A stretch of DNA of 64,000 nt from Kalmanozyma brasiliensis GHG001 (GCF_000497045.1 NW_015961992.1:126259-190258); one strand, 5' to 3'; numbered from the stretch's first letter, positions 47,502 to 59,600 are shown. Made by a program: numbers and translations. Notes: generated by a model from the letters alone, not told the origin.

Positions 47502-49790
47502 CTACGGCGGGTTGGTCGGCAAAAAATTGCCCACGATCATGTGCGGAATGTTCCACTGGTCCCTCCGAATCGTAAAGCTGAAGCAACAATGGATGAAGGC
47601 AGCCTTCGGGTTATTCGGGTCCTTGAGCACGCCGCTGGTGCTAGTAGCCCCCGTTCCAGCAGCCACTTTCCCTTCGTCCTCTTTCGCCTCCTCACGAGGT
47701 GTAATTTGTCCACTTGCCGTAGCGCTCCTCGGCAATTGGGCTTGAATGCTGTCCCTTGCCTTTGAGGCGCCTGAGGTGGCCACAATGCTCTTGTTCTTCG
47801 TCCGCAACACGCAACTGGTCAAAACGGCTTTCTGCCCCGGGTCGAACGAGACAGCGCCGTACTTTTCCCAGTAGTTGACCGCGCTTTCTTCCGCCATGAG
47901 CTCGTAGATGCACAACCGACCTTCGCGGAGGGATTCGATAGGAACCCCCACGAGCTCAGCAAACTCCTTGTTGCCCTTGTAGATCTCTCCCGTCCGTCTC
48001 CAGAGGCACGCGGGGATGCCTTGGGTGGAGAACACCCGATCGTAGTCCAACAGCAGCCGTTCGAAGGCTTCTTCGATGAAGACCAGGTCGATGTTGGTCA
48101 ACGACTGGGCGACGGCACGGAAGGCAGGACGGAAGACGGAGAGAGGCTTGAGAATGCGTCGTTTGGAAGCGGTGGAGACGTTGCGCTCCATCCACCGATT
48201 GAGCCGTGCGTAGCCGTTGACGTGGTTGTAGGGACGGAGGAGACCGGCTTCGTACTTGGCCTGGATGACGCGTGCGAGACGCTCGTCGCGCGTGCCATCC
48301 TTCTGGTCCGCGGCGGTGAGGAAGAAGCGTTCCGTTTTGGACGAGCCGCCTTGCAGAGAAGGGAGGTACGATCCGGATGCGACGCCCGTGTTGGAGTTCG
48401 ACGGGGCGGCGGAGAGGGAGGACCCACGGGATCGCTTGCCCGTCCCATTCTCGCTGCTGCTGGTGTTGTTGTTGATGTTGCCAGAGCCAAAAGTGCTATT
48501 GCCAGCGGCAGCGGTGGATGAGCCCGAGTTGTACACCGTATTGGCACCCGTGGTGGGCGATAGAGCGGGCAAGCTGGTTCGACTCGTACTGTCGGCGTTG
48601 TTGTGGATGGGGGTCAACGCTGTCAACCCGTCAAAGGTCCCGCCACCCAGACCGGAGATGGTATTCCTCCGACTCTGCGACGGAGTAAAGCCGGATCCTG
48701 AGCCTGTACCCGCCATGGTCGCAGAGGTGCCTGTCATGCCTGGTGTCGCACCCGCGCCGAAGCCTGGTCCATCCAGACTCTCGAGGAATTCGCTGAGCAG
48801 CGTAAACTCGTTCCCGCCCGCCGAGTCGCCGCCGAAGCCACTGCCTCCACCCTCGTATCCTCCCGGTCCACCGCCAAGCCCGAGCCATCCAGCACCGCCC
48901 AGCCCAGACATCTCACCACTCTGCTGCTGGTTGTTGCCCGCATTGACAGCCTGTGCTGATGGCGCCTGATTGGTGTTGGTGTTTGCGTTGGCGTCGCTAC
49001 TGTTGTTGATGCTGTTCTGAAAGAGCGATGCAAGGGAGAGCATGCCTGCTGCTGATATGCCGCCGTTGGCGCTGCTGCCGGACGAAGTAGGTCCTGCATC
49101 CTCCACGCCCATCGCTTGGGGCTTGAAGATGTTGCTCGCATCGAAGCCGGCTGCGTTATTGTTGCTGTTGTTGGACTGGTTGAGTCCCGATATCGACGAG
49201 TAAGGACCTGCTGAACCGCCGCCAAAGACGTTGCTACTGTTCGTCGCTGCGTTCGCATCTCCCGAGGCGCCAAGCCCTAGTGTCGGGAAGAAGCTCGCTG
49301 AAGCTGCTGCAGCCGCTGATGTCGAATCCGACCGTTGCGGCTCACTAGCGGATGGCACAGGCGGTGTGGTCGCTGGACTTTCCGCCTTGACCTTCTCCTT
49401 CACCTTCGACGGGCTCCCCCCTTCCTCCTTCACATCGGTATGCGCCTTGGCCGGTGTAGCCTCATCGTGGCACAGATGCCCAATATCCCGCTTGATACAT
49501 CTCTGGCAAGGTCTACCTTCATCGCATGTCATGTGCGATCGTCGACAGTAGATGCACGCAAGGTTGACTTTGCGCCTCTTGGACGGCTTCTTCTTGCCGG
49601 AGCTGGTGGCGCCAGGAGAGCTGTCTGCATCGTCGCCTGCAGCGCTGCTGCTCGGCTCGCGCTTGCTGTTGGATGCGGAGGCGGCGGCGGGCGACTTGGC
49701 GTGGGCGGTGGATGGCGAGGCGGACGAGTAGAGGCTACGCGGATCGAACTGCGCCGCAGCCGTGCTCTTGCCGGGTGATGGTGGCGTCAT
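47502..49790 (-). CDS. ERT1: Zn2Cys6 transcription factor of the Ert1/AcuK gluconeogenesis family
   Basis: A 762-residue single-exon protein when started at ATG 49790 (MTPPSPGKS); the frame is open further upstream but without conserved sequence. The zinc cluster CIYCRRSHMTCDEGRPC...C has the spacing C-x2-C-x6-C-x5-C-x2-C-x8-C near residue 75. A long Ser/Asn/Gly-rich region follows. The C-terminal third holds a PAS-like domain (ERLLLDYDRVFSTQGIPACL, GEIYKGNKEFAELVGVP) and the family's end segment (FIHCCFSFTIRRDQWNIPHM). Family knowledge: Ert1, AcuK and AcuM activate gluconeogenic and respiratory genes, such as PEP carboxykinase, on non-fermentable carbon. Regulation of this copy cannot be read from the sequence. 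Confidence 0.9.
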   Translation of the reverse strand: MTPPSPGKSTAAAQFDPRSLYSSASPSTAHAKSPAAASASNSKREPSSSAAGDDADSSPGATSSGKKKPSKRRKVNLACIYCRRSHMTCDEGRPCQRCIKRDIGHLCHDEATPAKAHTDVKEEGGSPSKVKEKVKAESPATTPPVPSASEPQRSDSTSAAAAASASFFPTLGLGASGDANAATNSSNVFGGGSAGPYSSISGLNQSNNSNNNAAGFDASNIFKPQAMGVEDAGPTSSGSSANGGISAAGMLSLASLFQNSINNSSDANANTNTNQAPSAQAVNAGNNQQQSGEMSGLGGAGWLGLGGGPGGYEGGGSGFGGDSAGGNEFTLLSEFLESLDGPGFGAGATPGMTGTSATMAGTGSGSGFTPSQSRRNTISGLGGGTFDGLTALTPIHNNADSTSRTSLPALSPTTGANTVYNSGSSTAAAGNSTFGSGNINNNTSSSENGTGKRSRGSSLSAAPSNSNTGVASGSYLPSLQGGSSKTERFFLTAADQKDGTRDERLARVIQAKYEAGLLRPYNHVNGYARLNRWMERNVSTASKRRILKPLSVFRPAFRAVAQSLTNIDLVFIEEAFERLLLDYDRVFSTQGIPACLWRRTGEIYKGNKEFAELVGVPIESLREGRLCIYELMAEESAVNYWEKYGAVSFDPGQKAVLTSCVLRTKNKSIVATSGASKARDSIQAQLPRSATASGQITPREEAKEDEGKVAAGTGATSTSGVLKDPNNPKAAFIHCCFSFTIRRDQWNIPHMIVGNFLPTNPP

Positions 49791-50132
49791 GCTTTGGCCA
49801 TCCAGTCGTAGGACCAGGCTCCGTTGCGCGCGAAAAGGAGATGAAGCAGGTTGAGAGACGGAATGATGATGCTGAAAGAGGAGCAAGACGCGGATCATGA
49901 AGGCTTCATTTGATGCAAAAATCCGGCTTACGGGTTTGGCACTCCGGCTCGAGCGCCTCGCTAAATGCAGACAGAGCAACCCCACATTTTGGAGCACATA
50001 GTGGATCTGCAACCGCGTTTCTTGATCCTTAAAAGCATGGCGTGTCGCCATCAGACGCGACTCGCTTGCTCACCATCACAGACAGGAAAGTGTTGCGCAG
50101 ATGGTGCGAGAATGTGGACAGATGGATTGAAC
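49791..50132. other. ERT1 upstream region
   Basis: About 340 bp between the ERT1 start and the METTL16 stop. It contains the ERT1 promoter and leader; nothing else recognised. Confidence 0.45.
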
Positions 50133-52087
50133 TTAGTCGGCTTGATCGGGCAGCGTGATGTCTCTTTCTACGGCGGCCAGCAGGAACATGGCAAACGACT
50201 CAAACTTGACCGCGTCCATGCCGTACGTCCAGCTGACCGTAAGCACCAAGCCGGTGTCGCCATTCGTCTGTGCCTCAGTCACTGCGATTCGTGCCATCAG
50301 CAGAGGCCGACTGACCTCCTGAGTCGCGTCGTCAGAGATTACGATGGCTGTACGCGTGGGCTGCAGCTTGGCACGTCGAGCTTTGCGTGTCCAGCTCTCT
50401 TGTGTGATCACGACGTCGATCGTACCCGGGTGTGGTGTTGTCTTTGGCGGTGCTCTGGATGCCGTCTCGTCGCCATCTCTGAGCTGCATGTATGCCGATG
50501 GATATACGGAACATCCTTCTAGATCGTCTAGGATCTTGGTGATCAAGTCGTGCAGCTCCTTGCGTGTCGATGCTGATCCTGGTCGGAGCACCTTGCTGCG
50601 CCTCTGTGTCGAGCTCGGTCTGTGCCGGTCCAGCGAGCTCGGCAGGCCTTCCCTGCTGAGGCTCTGTCGCATCCGATCAGATCATCGTGTCAGTGTACTC
50701 GTTAGCTTGCGACGTAAAAGAGCAAGGCACTTACATCAGGAACGCGCATCCCGATCGCAGCAGAGCACCACATCACCACCCAACGCTTCGTCTTTCCCCC
50801 TCCGGTTGGCAGCTCATGCACGCCCCATCCAGACATCTTGCCCTCTTTCGACAGCTGCTTGAGTTCGCTACTGAGCTTGATGACGCTCGACAGCTTGCCC
50901 AGCATGCATGTCCACCAGAGCACGTTGTAGGTGGTGAGGCTTTCGGCGATCATGCGTCGGACGAACGCGACTTCTCCGCCGGTCGTTACCATTTCGGATC
51001 GGGTGCCGTGGCAGACCTGTTCGTGTCGTATCAGAGGAGAAGGCGGGTGTCAGCGTCGTGTCTGGTGATGTCTTTCGCGATGGGGAGGAACGTACCGCGT
51101 TAGCAGGCTGCTTCTTGAACTGCGCCGAACGGTCCATCTCCTCTGCGCTCAAGTAGAAGGGCGGATTGCACATGATGAAGTCGAACCCGCTTTCACTCAG
51201 CACACCTGCGTCGCCTCCGATCACCTTTGCTCCTCCGAGCTTCGGCACGAAAGCATCCTCTGCGTCGACATGCACCAACGCAATGCTCTCGCTGAGCCGC
51301 CCGCCGTTATCCACATGATTTATCACGTGCTTGCCCGCATATTCGAGACTGCTCCGGTCGATATCGGTCGCAACAAAGCGCCATGAGGGGAAACATCGCA
51401 CGCCTAGTGCTGGATAGATGACAGACGCACCAGTGCCAATATCGAGGCCTCGGACGGTGGAGTCGAGAGGTTGATGCTGGAAGTGTCGGAGCAGGCGCCA
51501 TGTTGGTAATGACCATGAAAGCAGCTCGTTCAGGAGGGCGATGTATGCGAGTCTGTTTGGTGGTCATGAAACCGCAAGGATGAGTATCATCGCCGTCTGG
51601 GTACGACAGAATAGCGTTGCGGGATGGACTTACCTGTTCGGTATCTGCTCAACGAGTAACCACAGATGACTGTCAGCTGCTATTCGACAGTATCAAAGCC
51701 TGCGCGAAAAACCATGCACTCACCATCGGACACAGATTGCTAGGCGAAAAGGAAGCATGCACTCCGAAGTCGTCGAGCAGCAAGGTCTGAGCCAGGCATC
51801 TGACAGCTTGTGCATCCTGAAAGTCGATCTTGGCTTCGTAGCCGCCGTCGTCTTTGACGCTGTTGCAGATCAAGGCGTGGTCAGTACGATGTTTGCCCCG
51901 AAGTCCTGGCCGAGATTGCACTCACAATGGACCGAACGTCGTCGGATACTTGGCCCCGAGGGCACGAAAGTCGGGCGTCTTGAGACGGTACAATCGCGGA
52001 TCTGGGAGTCGATAAGGCGGCGATCAGCTCTCAACTCAACGATTGCAATAGGCCTACTCGCGACTCACCGATCTCGGGTCGAAGCAT
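50133..52087 (-). CDS. METTL16: METTL16-type RNA N6-adenosine methyltransferase
   Basis: Seven exons join in phase to 503 residues: 52087-52069, 52001-51926, 51859-51724, 51644-51634, 51552-51096, 51016-50735 and 50663-50133. All six introns (66-81 bp) have GT/AG ends. The N-terminus (MLRPEID, then LYRLKTPDFRALGAKYP) and FQDAQAVRCLAQTLL match METTL16. The SAM site GLDIGTGASVIYP is near residues 112-124, and the catalytic NPPF is at 210-213. The family loop VTTGGEVAFVRRMI and YNVLWWTCMLGK follow. The C-terminal ~175 residues are less conserved. Family knowledge: METTL16 adds m6A to the ACAGAGA box of U6 snRNA and tunes 5' splice-site choice; fission yeast has it and budding yeast lacks it. Exon 4 has only 11 nt. 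It lies downstream of and in line with the CENP-O gene. Confidence 0.92.
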
Positions 52088-52238
52088 CTTTCGCAAGCTT
52101 CTCAGCCCTTTCGTACGCCATATCCAATCTCGATCGCTTTCAGAAACCTGTTTCCATGCGCAAAGGGTATACGATAGTATTACAGACACGTCAGAAACAA
52201 GTACAATCCTACTTGACACAACAAGGATGGGATGAGAA

Positions 52239-53567
52239 TCAACGCACACTTGACTTCCCCCTGAGCTGCGTCCACACTCTCTGGGCAATGCGTTCGAACG
52301 CCTCGTCCATGTCGAGCGACTCGCCGTCGTGTTCGCGTGCGTACGTCTCCTCCAGATCTTCCCGGCGCATTACTTTGGGCTGGAGAGCCTTGAGGTCGGC
52401 TTTGGAGATGCCGGGGGCTCGACGTTGGCGTGTTTCGAGCTCGGGTGCGTATTCGAGAAGCTGCACTCGGACTTGACCGTAGGGCATGCGCAGGCCTTGG
52501 AGCGCACCTTCGACGTCGTCAGCGTCTCGGGAAGAGGACGAAGACTGAGCAAGGACGCCGCTGGGTCGTGTTTCGTCGACGAGGCGGTCGCTTTGGAGAT
52601 CGTCGTATTGAACGACGACTTCGAGGTGCTGGGTGGGTTCGTCGTCTGGGTTTTCTCGCTTTCGCTTGGCAGCTGCCTTGAGCGCTTGCACGGTCGGATT
52701 CGTCGACTCCTCGTCGTCGTCCTCTGCTGGCGGATCGGCCGCTCTTGCAGACGAGAAGGGCACGCGCCATGTCACCTTGACGAGATCGAAAGCTTCGGTG
52801 CCCAGCGCCTCCAATGCGGCCTCGGTCTCTTCGCTCTGCCCAGGAAGCTTGAGCTGCTGCAACGCCATCGCTTGCTGCCTCCTCGAGACGTAGGCTTGCA
52901 AGTGGCAGTGCAGATCCGAGAGGAACGCATGCACGCCGGGCAAGTCGCTGAATTGGCTCAGCATGGTCAATCCACCCGCCTCGTTGTCTCTGCCTTTGCT
53001 TCCTGATCCTCCAGATACTTCTCCGCCCACGACACTCGGAAGGTACTTTTCGACGAGCTTGCCCAGTGGTACAAAGTGCGGCACGGTGTGCCTGATCAAC
53101 CTGAGCCCGTCTGCGAGGGAATTTGCTTCCACATCGCCGACGGTGGTCCCCGCGAGCTGTGGCATCGAGTCAAGCAGCTGGCTGGGACGCGCAAAGACCA
53201 AATAGTAGGGTTCGTGGAAGCGTCCTCGCCAGAACGTGTCGAGTCGAATGCCGAGGGCGAGATCGCCGTCCTTGTCGGCAGCAGCGCTGTCTCGAGCGAG
53301 GCGCGCGCGACGGCCGACGTCAAGATCCAGTTCGAAACATGTCCAGGCGGAGGAGCGGTAGAGGATCGACTTTTCCTCGAGCGAACGAAGTAGACTGCCA
53401 AGTTCCTGGTTCTGTGCGGATGCCGTGCTGCCTGCTTCGGGTGCGAGGTCGGGAAGAGCGCGAAGGGAAGCCAGCTGGGACGTGAGGAGGGCTTTGTCGG
53501 CTCGAAGCTGCGCGAGTTTCGAGCGTAGCTCATCAGCTGAGGCCGGAGCTACGTTGCTCGAGCTCAT
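52239..53567 (-). CDS. MCM21: Kinetochore protein, CENP-O/Mcm21-like
   Basis: A 442-residue protein when started at ATG 53567 (MSSSNVAP); the frame continues upstream but without conserved sequence. An N-terminal coiled coil (DELRSKLAQLRADKALLTSQL) is followed by an RWD-type region. That region holds the CENP-O hallmark DTFWRGRFHEPYYLVF, then LRLIRHTVPHFVPLGKLVEKYLP and FLSDLHCHLQAYVSRR. The C-terminal part is acidic to mixed. Family knowledge: CENP-O/Mcm21 pairs with CENP-P/Ctf19 in the constitutive centromere network (COMA in yeast). The identification rests on the HTVP-PL motif and domain order, so it is good but not certain. About 150 bp separate it from METTL16. Confidence 0.75.
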   Translation of the reverse strand: MSSSNVAPASADELRSKLAQLRADKALLTSQLASLRALPDLAPEAGSTASAQNQELGSLLRSLEEKSILYRSSAWTCFELDLDVGRRARLARDSAAADKDGDLALGIRLDTFWRGRFHEPYYLVFARPSQLLDSMPQLAGTTVGDVEANSLADGLRLIRHTVPHFVPLGKLVEKYLPSVVGGEVSGGSGSKGRDNEAGGLTMLSQFSDLPGVHAFLSDLHCHLQAYVSRRQQAMALQQLKLPGQSEETEAALEALGTEAFDLVKVTWRVPFSSARAADPPAEDDDEESTNPTVQALKAAAKRKRENPDDEPTQHLEVVVQYDDLQSDRLVDETRPSGVLAQSSSSSRDADDVEGALQGLRMPYGQVRVQLLEYAPELETRQRRAPGISKADLKALQPKVMRREDLEETYAREHDGESLDMDEAFERIAQRVWTQLRGKSSVR

Positions 53568-56500
53568 GTCGGTGGAAGCACCGAACAGGCCTTGAATAAG
53601 AGCTCGGAGGGTGAATGCGACCTCTGCAGTGCAAGAAGATGGTGGTGGAAGAGATGGTGACGATGTCTTTGTGCTGATCTGCGATTTCTTGACGCGACGC
53701 GACTTGAACCGAGGCCCAGAAGCCAAAGTGTGGCTCAGCCTGCTTCGGAAATTTGTTTGGCGTTGAGAAATAACTAGACAAGGAAAATGGAGGCTGCGAA
53801 AAGGACTATGAAAAAGACATGCCGTCGATCCTCTTTCCCATCGACGACGAGCGCGATACATCGCAGAAGACACGGTAACACTGTCAGCATTCGTCGCAAT
53901 GCCGCTTATGCCGAATGTGTAGAAGTGGCTGACACCGCTGCGGAATGCCTTGAGGCGGATCTGTTCAACTGGATCGGGGGCTAATCGGATCGGCTTCACG
54001 GATCGGCACGAGTACGCTTCCGACGGGCCTGTGAGCCGAAGCAGCAGTGAAGATGAAGCACGACTCTGTGAAGCAGAGTGGCATCCTCCCTTGCAGGTCG
54101 TTGTTGAAGCCGCAGCCAGAGTCCTTGACCAAGGCTCAAGGCTCGGGTATAGAGCCTTGCGGAGCTGAAATGGAAGCATCTCCGAGGCGCATCTGGCGCA
54201 GGCAGACTCATAATCTTTCGTTCAATCCCTCGTTGACCTGCGAACGCAGCTCGAAACCTTTTCAGGGTCAAAGTGCGTCGCCTCACGACGCAGTGCGCCT
54301 GGACCGGTCGGCCGGAAGAGCTCCCAACGATTCCTTCACAGGACCACAGCCTGTAAGCTTTGCTTGAACGACAAAGAATGTTCGACCGAAGAACAAACAG
54401 GGTCGAGCCCTTGATCCTAGCCAAACGAAGTGAGCATGCCGAACACCATCATAGTGCGCAAAGTGTCGTCTGACACCTCTCGCCCTTGACGATGAACGAG
54501 ACAGTCAGTGCCTCTTCGCTCTGCTCAGACGGGCCTCTTCCATCCACTCCTCCTCCACCGAGGCTCTTTGATCGAACGACGACAGAATCCTGCCGAAGCG
54601 CGTCGGCCGCACAGCATAAAGAGCCAGATGCGAGGAGCGCGAGCCTGTGTTCAGAGGAATGAAGGCTTGCCATCACGGAACAGCTGCGAGGTGCATAACT
54701 CAGCTCGTGACTGTTTTTGGTTCAAGTCACGTCAGACGCGTCCAGTCCTCTGGCTCTTTGCGAGACCAACACTTCATTTTGCAAATTTCATAGACGCAGG
54801 CCGACTCACGTCAAATCTGCAGGTGATGCAGGTGACAGTCAAAGTGCCCGAGTCGCAGTCCAGTTGGGCACTCGGCGACGCATCACTGGAGCGCATCGCC
54901 GAAGCGAATGCATACCGCGAGCTTCCACCATCCCTTTTTCGAGCTCTGCATCGCCGCTTCCTCCAACGGGGTCTCGCTCTCTCAGTCAGATGGGACGAAG
55001 GGAGAGAAAAGCGGAGGACGCCACGGCCACCATGGGAACACCACAGCCGGACCGCATGCTGCAGAAGGAGGGACCGGTCCCTTCTCAATCTCGGTCAGCC
55101 AGGCCCGCTGCAAGCTCTGCGCTCATACCAAGCCGAGATCATAGCGTACCATTGCAAACTATGGTCTGGCCGCCTTCGCTGGCTGGCTACTGTAAGCCGT
55201 TCTTGGAGCCACATTTCTATGCTTACGACCTGCCTCACTCGGTCTCCCTTGCTCGCCTAGCATTTCCAACCCCCCTGGCTTCTCCAACCTTTGCTGGGCT
55301 GGGTTCGAAAGCTCTTCGTCAGGTCAAGCTCCCAAGGCACAAGCAGCTGATCAAAGCTAGGCTAGAAGAGTGCAGCCCGCTGCAATGACGGCCATGTCTG
55401 TGCCTCTGGCATCGCTCCATCTTGGGCTAACACCGGTGGCTTCAAGGTTGGCATGCTGCATCACACTGCGCATGGCGGCAGCCTGGTGGATCAGATCGTA
55501 ATGCAGCTCCTGATGGCTTCAGGAACGCGAACAACGACTTGATGCAAGGCATGAAGCTGGTGATGATACCGTCTGCGTTGACGCGCAGGGTCGACGACTC
55601 GTTGAGCAGCCTGAAGAAGCATCGCTCCTCCTTCAACGGATTGTCCGCAAAGCGTCAATTGAAGCAGGCCATGGCTGTGTGCGCGGGCAGAGGGAAGGGG
55701 AAAGACAGGAAAGCGTGGAGAGGCCTCTTCTGCAAACCATATGCACACTTTGTCGATCGTTTGGCCAACTCCGCTGTGGGCAGCTTTGCAGGGAGGGAGG
55801 GAGGAGTGTTGTTCTTTCCTTCGTCTTTTCGCGTGTTTTGATCGGTTTGTCACCTGCGTCGGCAGTTCCTCCGCTGTCTCTCTCTCCTCTTCTGCCCATC
55901 TCTGCGCCCTTTCCCTGTCGCTGCCTGAATGGCAGCAGCCGTCGGGTGTTGTCCCGTTTGTGGCTGCGCTAGGCTGACGGACTGCTTGCTTGGTCGGCAG
56001 CTCCGATCAACACTGCGAAAACATGGCTCTCGAGCCATAGTGAGCGTCTCTGACTGTTGCTCTCTCTCTGTTCAGAAAGCTGGCTGCTGCTGTTACAGGC
56101 TCGCTCGCTTTCAGTCTGTCACCGCAGCCCGCCTTGATGGTTCCTCTTGTCGACAATCCCGTCTGTCTGCTTTTCTCGAATTCCTCTCGTTCGCGCCAGC
56201 TGCTGCCCCTTTCGCGAGCTGTGTTTGGCTGTCACTGCCTCACCGTCGTCTCTCCCCTCATCGCAGCCAGTCGCCCCTCTTTCGACCCAAGCTGCCGCCA
56301 TCGTCACATTCCCACCCACATCATCTTCCGCCTTGACCAATCCCATACTCCATCCACTCCACTCCACTCACTCCACTCCACTCCTCTCCGCTGAACCCCC
56401 TTCCCTTCACTGTCTCTTCCCCTATCCCCCTCGACGTGGCTTCCATCGCAGCAACAACATCAACTTACACCACCACCAGCGCCCCGATCTATCGACCAAC

Positions 56501-56692
56501 TAGCCCACATTCTTTTCGCAGAGCAACTTCTTTCGATCAGTCAGCCTCCCACGACCTCCTCAGCTTTCAATAGCCATCAAACCACTAGTGTTGAGGCATC
56601 TCGATAAACACCTGCCTGACCAGGAGCAGATTTCATCAACGACCCTTCAAAGAAAGATCGGAGGCTTCGGACACAGCCTCGGCACTTTCATC
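53568..56692. other. 3.1-kb gene-free region and kinase leader
   Basis: No supported gene. Plus-strand frames near 54.5-55.4 kb (250 and 223 codons) have no domain and overlap each other. From about 55.8 kb to 56.7 kb the plus strand is a C/T-rich leader of the kinase gene. A (CCACT)-type repeat lies at 56354-56384. Confidence 0.5.
56354..56384. repeat. CCACT-type short tandem repeat
   Basis: About six imperfect CCACT units lie in the leader upstream of the kinase gene. Confidence 0.7.
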
Positions 56693-59600
56693 ATGTCTTC
56701 GCATCGTCCCGTCGTCCAAGCCATCCCACCTTTCAAGGGCGGTCCGCTCCAGGCCACCGACGTCCAGAACCGAAGGCCAACAGCAGCAGAGGCCTACGTC
56801 GCACTCGCGAACCGAAAGGCGGGCGCCAACGTCGTCTCGACCCGAGCGACGGGCTCGGAGAACTACCGACCTGCCCACCACCAGGCCACGAGTCATCATG
56901 CATCACAACGACAACAGCCCGTGCCAGCCGTAGACCGCAGACCACCACAGCAGCAACAAGCACCATCAGAGCGTCCCAAACCAGTCTCGCGCCTCGAGAG
57001 GGAAAAGAAGCGCCACCACAATGATCCAAAGCACATCGGCCACTGGAAGCTCGACAAGCTCATCGGTCAGGGGGCTTCCGGCCGTGTTCGTCTTGCTGTC
57101 CACGATCAGACGGGTCAGCGAGCTGCTGTCAAGATCATCCCCAGAACCCTCATCAACGCGAGTCGGATGAGCTTGCGTGATGCCGACGTCAAGGCCAACA
57201 AGATGATCCTCGGCATCGAGAGGGAGATCGTCATCATGAAGCTCATCGAGCACCCCAACCTGCTCGGTCTCTGGGACGTGTACGAGACATCCAAAGATCT
57301 GTGAGTTTGAGTCGCTATGTGGATGATCTGCTCCCGCTTCGATCGGTAGACTAACCACTCTGCCTCCTTTTCTCTTCGACAGCTTCTTGATCATGGAGTA
57401 CGTGGCTGGCGGAGAGCTCTTCGACCACCTCGTCGCCCAAGGCAAGCTCACCCCTCGCGATGCCCGCGGATACTTCCGTCAGATCATCTTCGGCATGGAC
57501 TACTGCCACCGCTTCAACATCTGCCACCGTGATCTCAAGCCCGAAAACCTTCTTCTCGACGAAACCAAGAAGATCGTCAAGATCGCCGACTTTGGTATGG
57601 CCGCTCTCCAGCCCACCGAAAAGATGCTCGAGACCAGCTGTGGCTCCCCACACTACGCTAGTCCTGAGATCGTCAGCGGTAAGAGGTATAAGGGCACTGC
57701 CAGTGATATCTGGTCCTGCGGTATCATCCTCTTCGCCCTTCTCTGCGGTCGATTGCCCTTCGACGACCCCAACATCCAGCAGCTGCTTGGCAAGGTCCGA
57801 GCAGGCAAGTTCATGATGCCTGAATGGCTCGAGCCCGCCTCCAAGGACCTCATCTGGAGAATGCTCGAGGTGGACCCCGAGAAGCGCATCAAGATGACCG
57901 ATATCATGCGTCACCCTTGGTTCACCAACAACGGCAAGGAGTCGTCCGTCAACCCCGTCTCGACGTCGCTCGACACCTTGCAGATGGAACAGCTCACGCT
58001 CGACACCATCGACGTTGACATTCTCGGCAACCTCAAGACGCTCTGGTCCGAGCTCAGCGAGGATGACATCGTCAAGGAGCTGCTCGCTCCTGGGCCGAGC
58101 TGGCAGAAGACCTTCTACACGCTGCTCGTCGCTCATCGCGAGAATCATTCGGCAGACGACGAGGATGACATGGACGGTGACTTTATGAACGAGCAGATCG
58201 TCACTGCTAGCGCTGTGCCCGCACATGCCCTCCTGTCGACATCGAGCGCGGCCAAGAGCCTCGAGAAGGCTCGCCCTCGTCGACCTAGCGACGTTGGCGC
58301 TGCCACCTCGGCACCTTCTTCTCCCCTTCTGGAAAGCGCCGAGATGGATCGCAGGCACAGCACGCCAGAGAAGGGCTCCGTGTACAACACCACCCCAACT
58401 CGACAAAGTGATGCCGCTACTCCGACCAAAGTCGCTTCGCCTCATGTGCGACCCGCCAATCCTTCTCCACGCCTGCGCCCTTCGCCACTCGATTCCCCTG
58501 CCGCCATCTCCAATGGGACCTACGCTTCCCCCTCGAGGCTTAGGGCACCCGTCCCCATGGAAAAGGCCGCATCGACCTCGAGCCCTCGCGCAAACAAGAC
58601 GGGAAGCTATGTGCTACCTCAGATCTCGCTCCAGACGGCCTCGCCTCAGCGCAACGAGCGTCCGTCCGCTGATCTACAGCGACGCAACACTTCGCCGACA
58701 AAGAGCAACACAGCTGCGACGAGCGCACCGCCTTCGGCGCGCGTTGCGTTGGCCAACTTGTACGATGCACCGACGGCTTCGCACGCTGCCGCTGCGTCGT
58801 CTTCGTCCACTTCGTCGACGTCGTCTGTCAATGCAGCTCGCACCCGCGCCAACCGCGGCTCTGCCTCCGAGATGCTGCCTCCTGTGCCGCTTCCTGGACG
58901 TGCTTCGTCGCGCCCTGTTTCGCCGATGAAGACGACCTTCGGTGCGATCGCCACTCTGCCTCCTCAGCCTGCTCCTCAGCCTGTGCCGCAGAGGCCATCG
59001 CCGGCTCGAGCCCACACCACCACCGCCGCTGCTCCGTCCATCCAAGTGCCCCAGGTAGGCGACGCTACGATGCAGAAGTTCTTCCAGGAGATCGCGGATG
59101 AGCTCGCATCCATTCGCAAGACAGGGGACAAGCCCGATGCGCTTCAGTCCAAGCTCGAGCAGCTCAAGAGCTCCATGGCCCAGCAGCGTCCACCTCAACA
59201 GCAGCAGCCACAGCCCTCCGCTTCGGCAGACCGCCCCAAGAACTCGGAGGTCAACCAATTTGAGGATGCCGAGGACGATGTCAGCGAAGGCGAGAGCGTG
59301 CGATCCGTCTCGCAGACGTACACGGCCTCGACGCCCATGACGCCTTTGAGCCCCGCCGAGCTCATCGCTCCCCTGTCGCTGACGGACAAGATGGGCCCCG
59401 GTGCCAGGACGAGTGTGGCAAGCACGGGGGCAAGTTCCACCACCAGTGCGAGGAACTCGGTCCGTAGCGGTCGTTCGGCGGTCGAGGCGAGCAGCTCTGG
59501 TGCGACATCGCGACCCACGAGCGTGTTCAGTAACATCAGTACCGGCAGCACGGGTCTCGGCAGGAAGCGATCGCTGTTGGGCTTGCGCCGCGGAGACAAG

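Noticed and set aside
54508..55388. Overlapping plus-strand frames of 250 and 223 codons
   Set aside because: Two overlapping frames with equal, unremarkable composition and no motif; typical of GC-rich non-coding DNA.
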